Assembly: GCF_011927785.1 (NCBI RefSeq) | Contig: NZ_JAATJK010000001.1 | Span: forward strand, 3,348,001-3,412,000 | Source of the DNA: Micromonospora profundi | GTDB taxonomy: Bacteria; Actinomycetota; Actinomycetes; Mycobacteriales; Micromonosporaceae | Reading direction: 5' to 3' | DNA: 64,000 nt | Part shown: one piece after another, positions 18,901 through 27,616 of the stretch | Numbering within the stretch: position 1 is the first letter of the stretch | How the letters are laid out: the number at the start of each line of letters is the position of its first letter | Translations under genes and position numbers: made by a program | The notes under the pieces: model-generated | What the model was told of the DNA's origin: nothing | The model's input: the letters and a program-made list of their open reading frames with translations, nothing else | The model's database searches: none

Positions 18901-21021
18901 ATGCCCAGACACGCCCAGGTGACCGCCGCCGAGATCTCCCGGCTGGCCGGGGTCACGCGCGCCACCGTCAGCAACTGGCGTCGCCGTCACTCAGACTTCC
19001 CGGCCCCAACAGGCGGCACGGACAGCAGCCCGGCCTACGACCTGGACGCGGTCCAGGGCTGGCTTGCCGCGCGAGGTCAGCTCCCGGCCACCTCACCCGC
19101 CGACGACCTGCGCACCGCCATCCGCGCCACTCAGGCCGGCAGCGGCACGCCGACCAGACTGCTACCGCTGGTCCTGGCCGCAGCCCGGATGGCGGGCAGC
19201 GACCTGAAGCAATTCGGCGACCTCCCCGACAGCCAACTGCCCGAACGGGCGCAGCAGGCGATCCGGCCACTCCTCGCCGAGATACCCGGTGCGGCCGGCA
19301 TGACATACGACGCGGACGAGGCACCGCTGCTGCGGGCGCTGCTGCACTGCGTCGCGGACGAGGGAGCATTGCGGGCCGCAGACGTGCTCGCGGAAGGCGA
19401 CCTCGACGCCACCAGCGCCGGCGGCATGTACGACACCCCCGCGCCGGTGGCCACGTTGATGGCCGACCTGCTCGCGGAACCGGGCGAGCCGTACCCGACG
19501 TCCGTCATTGACCCCGCCTGCGGTGCCGGTGGCCTTCTTCTCGCGGCCGCAGCCCGCGGGGCACGGGACCTGTACGGCCAAGACATCGTCCCCGCGCAGG
19601 CCGCGCAGGCCGCCGTGCGCCTCGCCCTTCAGCCCGCGGAGACCACCACTCAGGTGAGCGTGCGTGCCGGCGACAGCATCCGTGCCGACGCGTTCCCGGC
19701 CCTGACCGCCGAGGCCGTGCTCTGCGCCCCGCCCTACGGCGACCGCGAGTGGGGTCACGAAGAGTTGGCGTACGACTCACGGTGGGAGTTCGGCCTGCCG
19801 GCGAAGAGCGAGTCGGAGCTCGCCTGGCTCCAGCACTGCTTCGCGCACTTGGCAGAGGGTGGACGCGCTGTTCTCCTCATGCCGCCAGCCGCCGCCGAGC
19901 GCGGTTCGGGCCGCCGGCTCAGAGCCGAGATCCTTCGCGCTGGCGTGCTTCGGGCCGTCATCGCCCTACCGCCCGGGGTCGCACAACCTCTACACGTCGG
20001 CCTTCACCTGTGGGTAATCGAACGCCAGCACCCGCAGGCCACGTTGCCGTTGAACATCCTCATGGTGGACACCGCCACCCCCGACGCCGCCCGGCCTGAT
20101 CAGCCACCAATCAGACGCCAGACGGTGGACTGGCCCGCGCTGCGTGACGACGTGCTCAAGGCGTGGAACGACTACGACCGGCATCCAGACAACTTCGATC
20201 CCGTTCCGGGCGTGGCTCAAGCCGTTCCCATCATCGACCTGCTCGACGAGACGGTCGACCTCACGCCCGCCCGTCACGTCCGGACCACCCCGGTGCCGGC
20301 GATGCCAGACGAGCTCGCCGCGATCGGCCACGAACTGCGTGCCAGGCTACGGCGGGCAGCCACGGGGTTGATCACTTTGAGCGGCGGCGAGGCCTGGCCG
20401 CCCGTCGGCGCCGCTCCCCTGTCCTGGCGCACCGCCAGCATCGCCGACCTCCTACGCGGCGGCGCGCTGGAGCTCCTGCGGGTACCGGCGGCGATTCGCA
20501 GCTCAACACCCGTCGCAACAGACCCGTCCGCGCCGTCCACCCTGACCCCCCGAGACGTAATGTCACACAGCCCCGCTTCCGGACCCGCCGAGGACGGCAT
20601 CTCGGGCACCGAGATCGAAATCCGAGATGGTGACGTCATCCTTCCGGAACTGCTGCCGAACGGCGCTGGCATCGCCCGGGTCGCGGACGCCCGTGACGCC
20701 GGCCTCCACCTTGGTCGGCACCTTCATCTCCTGCGACCTGATCCCGCCCGTCTCGACCCGTGGTTCCTGGCCGGATTCCTGGCCGCCGAGGAGAATCTCA
20801 GCGCCGCGTCGTCCGGCAGCACCGTGATCCGCCTCGACCCGCGCCGCCTGCGGGTGCCGCTGCTGCCCCTCGCCGAGCAGCGGCGCTACGGCAAGGCATT
20901 CCGCCAACTGAACGCCCTGCGCACGGCGGCCGACATCGCCAGCCGCCTCGCCGACGAGACGGCCCGCACCCTTGCGGCGGGGCTCGCCGGCGGCGCGCTG
21001 CAACCACCCGGCGCCGAGTAG
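18901..21021 (+). CDS. HTH / N6-adenine methylase / HsdS-like fusion protein
   Basis: 706 aa. An N-terminal MerR/AlpA-like HTH (about 8-30, AAEISRLAGVTRATVSNWRR) recruits DNA. The methylase core shows motif I DPACGAGGLLLA at about 203-214. Motif IV reads APPYGD instead of the usual NPPY/F. The C-terminal quarter has a type I specificity-subunit look, with GDVILPELLPNG and a late LPLAEQRRYGKAFRQLNALR that resembles the PLPPLEEQ helix entry of HsdS. It is divergent from the SMC-like ATPase cassette and 65 bases upstream of hsdM in the same direction. It could be an additional DNA modifier of the helicase system, a regulator, or both. The altered motif IV makes catalytic activity uncertain. Confidence 0.8.
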   Translation: MPRHAQVTAAEISRLAGVTRATVSNWRRRHSDFPAPTGGTDSSPAYDLDAVQGWLAARGQLPATSPADDLRTAIRATQAGSGTPTRLLPLVLAAARMAGSDLKQFGDLPDSQLPERAQQAIRPLLAEIPGAAGMTYDADEAPLLRALLHCVADEGALRAADVLAEGDLDATSAGGMYDTPAPVATLMADLLAEPGEPYPTSVIDPACGAGGLLLAAAARGARDLYGQDIVPAQAAQAAVRLALQPAETTTQVSVRAGDSIRADAFPALTAEAVLCAPPYGDREWGHEELAYDSRWEFGLPAKSESELAWLQHCFAHLAEGGRAVLLMPPAAAERGSGRRLRAEILRAGVLRAVIALPPGVAQPLHVGLHLWVIERQHPQATLPLNILMVDTATPDAARPDQPPIRRQTVDWPALRDDVLKAWNDYDRHPDNFDPVPGVAQAVPIIDLLDETVDLTPARHVRTTPVPAMPDELAAIGHELRARLRRAATGLITLSGGEAWPPVGAAPLSWRTASIADLLRGGALELLRVPAAIRSSTPVATDPSAPSTLTPRDVMSHSPASGPAEDGISGTEIEIRDGDVILPELLPNGAGIARVADARDAGLHLGRHLHLLRPDPARLDPWFLAGFLAAEENLSAASSGSTVIRLDPRRLRVPLLPLAEQRRYGKAFRQLNALRTAADIASRLADETARTLAAGLAGGALQPPGAE

Positions 21022-21086
21022 ACGCCATCCTGAACCTGACCCGACTCCCCCAGCCACCCCAGCACCTGCCCTTCGAAAGGACCCCG

Positions 21087-23135
21087 TTGAACAGCAGCAA
21101 GCACACCGAGCTGGCGAATCACGCCTGGTCGGTCGCCGACCTCCTCCGCGGCGACTACAAGCCGTCCGACTATGGCAAGGTCATCCTGCCGTTCATCGTG
21201 CTGCGCCGCCTGGAGTGCGTCCTCGATTCCAACCGCGACAAGGTCCGGGCGGAGTACGACCGGCTCAAGGATCAGAACGTCGACGTCGGCCGGTTCCTGC
21301 GCCGAGCCTCGGGGCGCAGCTTCTACAACGTGAGCGGCTACACGTTGAAGTCGATCGCCAACGACTCCGCTCAGGCCGCGAAGCACCTGATCGCGTACGT
21401 CGGTGCTTTCTCCGAGAACGCGCAGGAGGTGATGGAGCGCTACGAGTTCCCCCAGCAAGTCCGGCGACTGGACAACGCTGGCCTGCTCTACCGAGTGGTC
21501 GGACGCTTCGCCGACCTCGACCTGCACCCCTACCAGCGCGACAAGAAGACCGGCGAGATCCTCACCGACGAGGACGGCCAGCCCTTGGTCAACGTTTCCA
21601 ACCATCAGATGGGGTACGTCTTCGAGGAGCTGATCCGGCGCTTCGCCGAGCAGTCCAACGGACCCGCCGGTGACCACTTCACCCCGCGCGAGGTCATCGA
21701 GCTGATGGTCAACCTACTCATCGCTCCCGACGACGATGCACTGAGCATCCCAGGCACCTCCCGTACGGTGATGGACCCGGCCTGCGGCACCGGCGGCATG
21801 CTCTCGGCAGCCGAGGAGCACATCACCAAGCACAACCCGTCCGCGACCGTCACCGTCTTCGGCCAGGAGCTCAACCCGGAGTCGTGGGCGATCTGCCGAT
21901 CCGACATGATGATCAAGGGCCAGGACCCAGAGAACATCAAGTTCGGCAACTCGTTCAGCGACGACGGCCACCGCGGCGCCCACTTCGACTACCTGCTGGT
22001 CAATCCACCCTTCGGGGTGGATTGGAAGAAGGTCAAGGACGAGGTCGAGACCGAGTACGAGACGCTCGGGGAAAGCGGCCGGTTCGGCGCCGGGCTACCC
22101 CGGATCAACGACGGCTCGCTGCTCTTCCTCCAGCACATGATTTCAAAAATGAAACCAGTCACCGCCGAGGGCAAGGGCGGCAGCCGCGTCGCCATCGTCT
22201 TCAACGGCTCCCCACTCTTCAGCGGGGCAGCCGAGTCCGGCGAGTCCCGGATTCGGCAGTGGATCCTGGAGAACGACTGGCTGGAGGGCATCGTCGCCCT
22301 GCCGGATCAGCTCTACTACAACACCGGCATCTCCACGTATTTCTGGATCCTGACCAACCGCAAGGCCAAGGGCCACCGCGGCAAGGTCGTCCTGCTCGAC
22401 GCCCGTGACCAGTTCGCCAAAATGCGCAAGTCCCTAGGCGACAAGCGCAAGCTCGTCACCCCCGACCAGATCAAGCAGATCACCCGGCTCTACGCGGAGG
22501 CGCTCGACGCCGCCAAGGACCCCGAGCACCCGCAGCACGGCAAGGTGAAGGTCTTCGCCAACGAGGACTTCGGCTACCGCAGGATCACCGTCGAGCGCCC
22601 GCTCAAGCTCCGCTTCGAGGTCACCGAGGAGACGCTGACCGCACTGGCCGTCTCGAAGCCGATCCAGAAGGTGTCAGACGCCGACGCACTGGCCACCGCG
22701 CTGAAGCCGCTGACCGGGCAGGTCTGGGCGACGAAACGGGCGGCGTGGGACGCACTGCGGAAGGCGATGGCCGAGGCCGGCGTGCTCTGGCCTTCTGGCA
22801 CCGCCTTCCAGAAGGCGATGCGGGACATCGTCGGGGTACGCGACCCCGAGGGCGAGGTGCAGCTCGTCAAGGGCAGCCCCGAGCCCGACTCCGAGCTGCG
22901 CGACTACGAGAACGTGCCGCTCGACGAGGACGTCGAGGAGTACCTGCGCCGCGAGGTGCTTCCGCACGCCCCGGACGCCTGGATCGACCACGAGAAAACC
23001 AAGATCGGGTACGAGATCCCCTTCACCCGCCACTTCTACGTCTACAAGCCACCTCGTTCGCTCGCTGAGATCGACGCCGAGCTAAAAGCGCTCGAGGCCG
23101 AGATCCAGGCCCTCCTCGGCGAGGTGACGGCGTGA
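21087..23135 (+). CDS. hsdM: Type I restriction-modification methylase subunit HsdM
   Basis: 682 aa from the TTG at 21087, chosen because GAAAGGA sits 5 bases upstream and the protein then begins NSSKHTELANHAWSVADLL, the usual HsdM N-terminus; the frame is open much further upstream but is antisense-like there. Motif I DPACGTGGMLSAAEEH and motif IV VNPPFGVDWKK are intact, preceded by FTPREVIELMVNLL. HsdM transfers methyl from AdoMet to adenine and, with HsdS, forms the modification core of the type I complex. The stop overlaps the hsdS start by GTGA. Confidence 0.95.
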   Translation: MNSSKHTELANHAWSVADLLRGDYKPSDYGKVILPFIVLRRLECVLDSNRDKVRAEYDRLKDQNVDVGRFLRRASGRSFYNVSGYTLKSIANDSAQAAKHLIAYVGAFSENAQEVMERYEFPQQVRRLDNAGLLYRVVGRFADLDLHPYQRDKKTGEILTDEDGQPLVNVSNHQMGYVFEELIRRFAEQSNGPAGDHFTPREVIELMVNLLIAPDDDALSIPGTSRTVMDPACGTGGMLSAAEEHITKHNPSATVTVFGQELNPESWAICRSDMMIKGQDPENIKFGNSFSDDGHRGAHFDYLLVNPPFGVDWKKVKDEVETEYETLGESGRFGAGLPRINDGSLLFLQHMISKMKPVTAEGKGGSRVAIVFNGSPLFSGAAESGESRIRQWILENDWLEGIVALPDQLYYNTGISTYFWILTNRKAKGHRGKVVLLDARDQFAKMRKSLGDKRKLVTPDQIKQITRLYAEALDAAKDPEHPQHGKVKVFANEDFGYRRITVERPLKLRFEVTEETLTALAVSKPIQKVSDADALATALKPLTGQVWATKRAAWDALRKAMAEAGVLWPSGTAFQKAMRDIVGVRDPEGEVQLVKGSPEPDSELRDYENVPLDEDVEEYLRREVLPHAPDAWIDHEKTKIGYEIPFTRHFYVYKPPRSLAEIDAELKALEAEIQALLGEVTA

Positions 23136-24325
23136 CGAAGTTGTTGCCGCTTAAACGTATTGCGCGGCTACAGTATGGCGAGTCTCTGGCGGCAGATCAG
23201 CGCGTCGACGGCGAGTACCCCGTCATGGGTTCCGGCGGCATCTCTGGCACACACCACCGCGCCAACTTCCGGGCCCCCGGAATTGTTGTCGGCCGCAAAG
23301 GTAGCTACGGGTCGATTCACTGGGCTTCAATCGACGGGTTCGCCATCGACACGGCCTACTACATTGACGGGAGTTGCACTTCGGCCCACCTGAGATGGCT
23401 ATACTACGCGCTCCAAGCTGTGGACCTGCGTGGAGTTTCTCAAGACGTCGGAGTGCCTGGCCTATCTCGCGAATCCGCTTACGCCGCCCTAATTCCGGCG
23501 GCACCCCCCCAGGAGCAGCGCCGAATCGCCGATTATCTCGACACCGAAACCGCTCTCATTGATGCGATGCAGTCAAGGACGAGGCGACAGATTGCAGCCC
23601 TGGTCGAACGCCTTAACGAGTCCGTTCGATTGGCGACATCGATTGGATCCGGCGCTCGCCGGAAAACCGGGATCGCGTGGATGCCTGAGATGAATGAACG
23701 GTGGCAACTCTTGAAAATCAGCCACGCCTTCAGAACAGGAAGCGGCACGACGCCCACCTCGGATCGATCCGAATACTTCGACGGCCCACACCCTTGGGTA
23801 AATAGCGCAGACCTTAATGACGGCGAAATAATAAGAACCGAAAAGTCGGTAACCACCGAAGCGCTGTCGGACTTTTCCAGCCTAAAGATCCATCCGGCGG
23901 GATCGCTTGTGGTGGCGTTGTACGGACAGGGCTCAACCAAAGGGAAGGTCGGAATTCTCCGAATCGATGCCTGCTTGAATCAGGCATGCTGCGCTTTGAT
24001 TCCCATCGGACCGATCTCCGAGGACTATGCTTCTTACTGGTTCCGCGGACACAAGCAGGGAATTGTTGGACTGGCGCTTGGGGCAGGGCAGCCGAACCTA
24101 AGCCAGGACCTCATCAGACAGCTCCGAATCCCTGCTCCCGACCGCCCAGAACAGGATCAGATCGTCGCAGAGCTGCACGAGCTCGAGGAGGAAACACGAA
24201 CCAAGTTGAAGCTTCTTCGCGCTAGAGAGCAGTTGCTCAGCGAACGGCGGGCAGCTCTGATCACCGCCGCTATTGCCGGCCAGATCGACATCTCCACCGC
24301 CAGCGGACGAGGAATCGAGGACTGA
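23132..24325 (+). CDS. hsdS: Type I restriction-modification specificity subunit HsdS
   Basis: 397 aa, GTG start overlapping the hsdM stop. The layout is classic: TRD1 (about 1-125, with VGRKGSYGSIHW), a long conserved helix (about 125-175, PPQEQRRIADYLDTETALI), TRD2 (about 185-335, with TGSGTTPTSDRSEYFDG and NQACCALIPIG) and a final helix (about 335-390, PEQDQIVAELHELEEET). The TRDs determine the two half-sites of the recognition sequence. Base composition drops visibly in the TRDs (for example 23700-24000), compared with the very GC-rich hsdM and hsdR. That is expected if the TRDs were exchanged horizontally. Confidence 0.94.
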   Translation: MTKLLPLKRIARLQYGESLAADQRVDGEYPVMGSGGISGTHHRANFRAPGIVVGRKGSYGSIHWASIDGFAIDTAYYIDGSCTSAHLRWLYYALQAVDLRGVSQDVGVPGLSRESAYAALIPAAPPQEQRRIADYLDTETALIDAMQSRTRRQIAALVERLNESVRLATSIGSGARRKTGIAWMPEMNERWQLLKISHAFRTGSGTTPTSDRSEYFDGPHPWVNSADLNDGEIIRTEKSVTTEALSDFSSLKIHPAGSLVVALYGQGSTKGKVGILRIDACLNQACCALIPIGPISEDYASYWFRGHKQGIVGLALGAGQPNLSQDLIRQLRIPAPDRPEQDQIVAELHELEEETRTKLKLLRAREQLLSERRAALITAAIAGQIDISTASGRGIED

Positions 24326-24331
24326 CGCGCC

Positions 24332-27300
24332 ATGAGCCCCATTCACCACGAGTCTGCTTTCGGTGACGCGATCGTCGCTTCCCTCCTCGCCGGTGGGTGG
24401 GAGCGCGGCGACACCGCCGACTACCGCCCCGATCTTGGTCTGGACACCCACCAGCTCTTCACCTTCATCGGGGCCACTCAGGCCGCCGAGTGGGAGGACC
24501 TGGTCACCTCATACGGCGGCGACCGGGACGCCACGCAGCGCGGGTTCGTCAAGCGCCTCGACCAGGCGATCGCCACCGACGGGCTGCTCGACGTGCTGCG
24601 CAAGGGCGTGAAAGACCACGGGGTACGCATCCGGGTCGCCTACTTCAAGCCGTCGTTCGTGGAGTCGGACGAGATCCTCGCCGACTACCGACGTAACCGG
24701 CTCACCGTCGTACGGGAGTTGGCGTACGCCACCAAGCAGGCCGACCGGGGCAACCGGCTGGACCTGGCTCTGTTCCTCAACGGCATCCCAGTGGCCACGG
24801 CGGAGCTCAAGAACCCTCTGACCGGCTCAGGGGTCGAGCACGCCAAGGAGCAGTACCGGACCGAACGCGACCCGACCGAGCTGATCTTCTCTCGCCGCGT
24901 GATCGCCAATTTCGCCGTTGACCCGGACCTGGTCTTCGTCTCCACCCAGCTGCGCGGCAAGCCGACCCGGTTCCTGCCGTTCAACACCGGTTCGGAGGGC
25001 CCGGGTCGGCCGGGCGGCGAGGGTAACCCGCCGGCCACGGAGTACGGGAAGTACGCCACCTCCTACCTGTGGGAGGAGATCTGGCAGCGGGACAACTGGC
25101 TCGACCTGCTGGAGCGCTTCGTTCACCTGCACAAGGAGAAGGGTGCGGATGGGCGCACTCGAAAGTCGTTGATCTTTCCTCGCTACCACCAGTGGCATGC
25201 CGTGAAGAGGCTGACAGCGCACGCGGCGCGGCACGGGGCCGGGCACAACTACTTGATCATGGCCTCGGCTGGGTCGGGGAAGTCGAACACCATTGCCTGG
25301 CTCAGCCACCGCCTGTCGTCCCTGCACGCAAACGGTGACGTGGCCGAGCTGGACCCGGACGCGGTACGAGCCGGCCTGCAGCCTGGCTCGCCCGTCTTCG
25401 ACAAGGTCATCATCATCACCGACCGCCGGAACCTCGACGCCCAGCTCCGCGCGACGGTCGGCAGCTTTGAGCAGACCGCTGGCCTGGTGGTGAAGATCGA
25501 CGAGAACCATGGGTCGAAGTCCGAGCAGCTCGCGAGGGCCCTCGGGCGCGAGACGGGGAAGATCGTCACCGTCACGCTGCACACGTTCCCGGCGCTTGAG
25601 GAGTACCTCAAGCAGAATCCGACCGAGATCCAGGGCCGGCGGTTCGCGATCGTCGTCGACGAGGCGCACTCGTCCCAGTCCGGCGATGCGGCCGCCTCGG
25701 TCCGGGCGGTGCTGCGCGACCTGGGCCTCGATGCCGACTCCGACGACCCGGGCGCGACCAGCGCGCCGGCCACACCGGATGTCGAGGCTCAGCTCAAGGC
25801 CAACGCGCGCAAGCGACAGCGGGCGGCGAACCTCTCTTACTTCGCGTTCACCGCCACCCCGAAGCACAAGACCCTCGAAGGTTTCGGCACGCTCGGCGAG
25901 GACGGGAAGTACCACCCGTTCCACACCTACTCGATGCGGCAGGCTATCGAGGAGAAGTTCATCCTCGATCCGCTGCGCAACTACGTCACCTACAACACCT
26001 ACTGGAAGCTCGTCAATGGCAACCGCGACGAGCGGAAGGTCGACGCGGCCAAGGCGAACCCGCTGCTGGCACGGTACGCGCTCACCCACGACTCGACCGT
26101 CGCCCAGCACGCGCAGGTGATCGTCGAGCACTTCCGCACGCACACTGCCGGAAGGCTTGGCGGACGGGCGAAGGCGATGGTGGTCACCGCAGGCAGGCCG
26201 CAGGCCGTACAGATGGCCCGGTCGATAAAGAAGTACATCGGCGACCTGGGCTACGCCGACCCGGGGGTCCTGGTGGCGTTCTCCGGCACCCTCACCTACG
26301 ACGGTGAGGAGATCACTGAGGCGAAGGAAAACGGCGGGCTGCCCGAAACCGCCCTGCCGAAGGCGTTCGCCTACACACGTGCCGACGACAAGGCCGCCCA
26401 GGCCGGCGGAGCCGGCCAGCCCGAGTACCGGATCCTGGTGGTCGCGGAGAAGTACCAGACCGGCTTCGACCAGCCGCTGCTCACCACGATGTACGTCAAC
26501 AAGACGCTGACCGGCATCGCCGCCGTGCAGACCCTGTCCCGGCTCAACCGCACCGCCGACCGCAAAAGCCAGTCCGACCTGGCGGTGCTGGACTTCGTCA
26601 ACGACGCCGAGGACATCAAGGAGTCCTTCCGCCCGTACTTCGAGGAAGCTGCCACCCTGCCCTCGGACCCCAACCTGCTCTACACCGCGCAGAGCAGGGT
26701 AATGTCCGCGCCGGTTCTCGTCGACGAGGAGATGCAGGCGTTCGCGGCGGCTTACCTGGCTGCCCAGCGGCAGGCCGCAGGTAACACGGCGAAGTGGGAG
26801 AAGCTCCACGCCGAGCTGTACCGACATCTCGATCCTGCGGTGACCCGCTTCGCCGACCTACTCAACGGCGACGAGGAAGACGACCAGGAGACGGCTGAGG
26901 CACTCCGGGCCGACCTGAACGACTACGTCCGCAAGTACAGCTTCCTCTCCGGCATCGTCACGTACATCGACGCTGAGCTTGAGCGCCTCTACCTCTATGG
27001 GCGGCACCTCCTCAATCGGCTGCCCCGTGGTGAGGACGGCGGCGTGGACGTCGGCGAGATCGACCTCAGCCATCTTCGAGTGGAGAAGACCGGTGAGCAC
27101 GATGTCAGCCTCGTCCCCGAGGGGCCGGCCGACATGAAGGGCTTCGGCGACGGATCCGGCGGTGCGAAGGAGTCGGAGAAGTCGCTGCTGTCGGAGCTCA
27201 TCGACCGGTTCAACCAGAAGTACGGGACCGAGTTCACCGAGCAGGATGTCATCAAGCCCTTCAACGAGGCGCTAGCCGACCCGAAGGTGCGGCTGGCCGC

Positions 27301-27511
27301 CGTCGCCAACGACGAGGAGAACTTCGGCCACGTCTTTGACCCGGTCTTCGAGGACAAGATGATGGATCACTTCGACAGCACCGCCGACCTGGGGCGTAAG
27401 TACTTCGACCCGCAGCAGAACTTCCGCAGCTCGCTCAACCGCAGCGCCCGCAGCGCCGCCTGGCGGCTGATCCGCCGGCAGGAGGGAGTCGTCGACGACG
27501 AGGTGGCCTGA
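24332..27511 (+). CDS. hsdR: Type I restriction endonuclease subunit HsdR
   Basis: 1059 aa, ATG start 6 bases after hsdS. The N-terminal RecB-like nuclease has D...ELK (LDLALFLNGIPVATAELKN, about 144-162). A helicase motor follows with Walker A ASAGSGKSN (about 309-317), DEAH (VVDEAHSSQSG, about 440-450), FTATPKHKT, and a motif VI region TLSRLNRTADRKSQ. The C-terminal part is helical (assembly with HsdM/HsdS). All catalytic motifs appear intact. It translocates DNA and cleaves when unmodified sites are met. It forms the last R-M gene before a terminator-like hairpin and a kinase gene. Confidence 0.95.
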   Translation: MSPIHHESAFGDAIVASLLAGGWERGDTADYRPDLGLDTHQLFTFIGATQAAEWEDLVTSYGGDRDATQRGFVKRLDQAIATDGLLDVLRKGVKDHGVRIRVAYFKPSFVESDEILADYRRNRLTVVRELAYATKQADRGNRLDLALFLNGIPVATAELKNPLTGSGVEHAKEQYRTERDPTELIFSRRVIANFAVDPDLVFVSTQLRGKPTRFLPFNTGSEGPGRPGGEGNPPATEYGKYATSYLWEEIWQRDNWLDLLERFVHLHKEKGADGRTRKSLIFPRYHQWHAVKRLTAHAARHGAGHNYLIMASAGSGKSNTIAWLSHRLSSLHANGDVAELDPDAVRAGLQPGSPVFDKVIIITDRRNLDAQLRATVGSFEQTAGLVVKIDENHGSKSEQLARALGRETGKIVTVTLHTFPALEEYLKQNPTEIQGRRFAIVVDEAHSSQSGDAAASVRAVLRDLGLDADSDDPGATSAPATPDVEAQLKANARKRQRAANLSYFAFTATPKHKTLEGFGTLGEDGKYHPFHTYSMRQAIEEKFILDPLRNYVTYNTYWKLVNGNRDERKVDAAKANPLLARYALTHDSTVAQHAQVIVEHFRTHTAGRLGGRAKAMVVTAGRPQAVQMARSIKKYIGDLGYADPGVLVAFSGTLTYDGEEITEAKENGGLPETALPKAFAYTRADDKAAQAGGAGQPEYRILVVAEKYQTGFDQPLLTTMYVNKTLTGIAAVQTLSRLNRTADRKSQSDLAVLDFVNDAEDIKESFRPYFEEAATLPSDPNLLYTAQSRVMSAPVLVDEEMQAFAAAYLAAQRQAAGNTAKWEKLHAELYRHLDPAVTRFADLLNGDEEDDQETAEALRADLNDYVRKYSFLSGIVTYIDAELERLYLYGRHLLNRLPRGEDGGVDVGEIDLSHLRVEKTGEHDVSLVPEGPADMKGFGDGSGGAKESEKSLLSELIDRFNQKYGTEFTEQDVIKPFNEALADPKVRLAAVANDEENFGHVFDPVFEDKMMDHFDSTADLGRKYFDPQQNFRSSLNRSARSAAWRLIRRQEGVVDDEVA

Positions 27512-27520
27512 CCCACTGAC

Positions 27521-27555
27521 GCCGTCGCGGCGCCAACGTGACACGCCGCGGCGGC
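27521..27555 (+). terminator. Hairpin after hsdR
   Basis: GCCGTCGCGGCG (27521-27532) pairs with CGCCGCGGCGGC (27544-27555) around an 11-base loop; 12 pairs with one G-U. It lies 10 bases past the hsdR stop and has no T-run, like many actinobacterial terminators. Confidence 0.45.
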
Positions 27556-27616
27556 AACCCTGGACGATGATCGGTTCGACCGCAACACTGACCATCTGAC
27601 TGGGACAGTCGCAGGG

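Noticed and set aside
24827..26827. 666-codon minus-strand frame
   Set aside because: Antisense to hsdR; no domain content.
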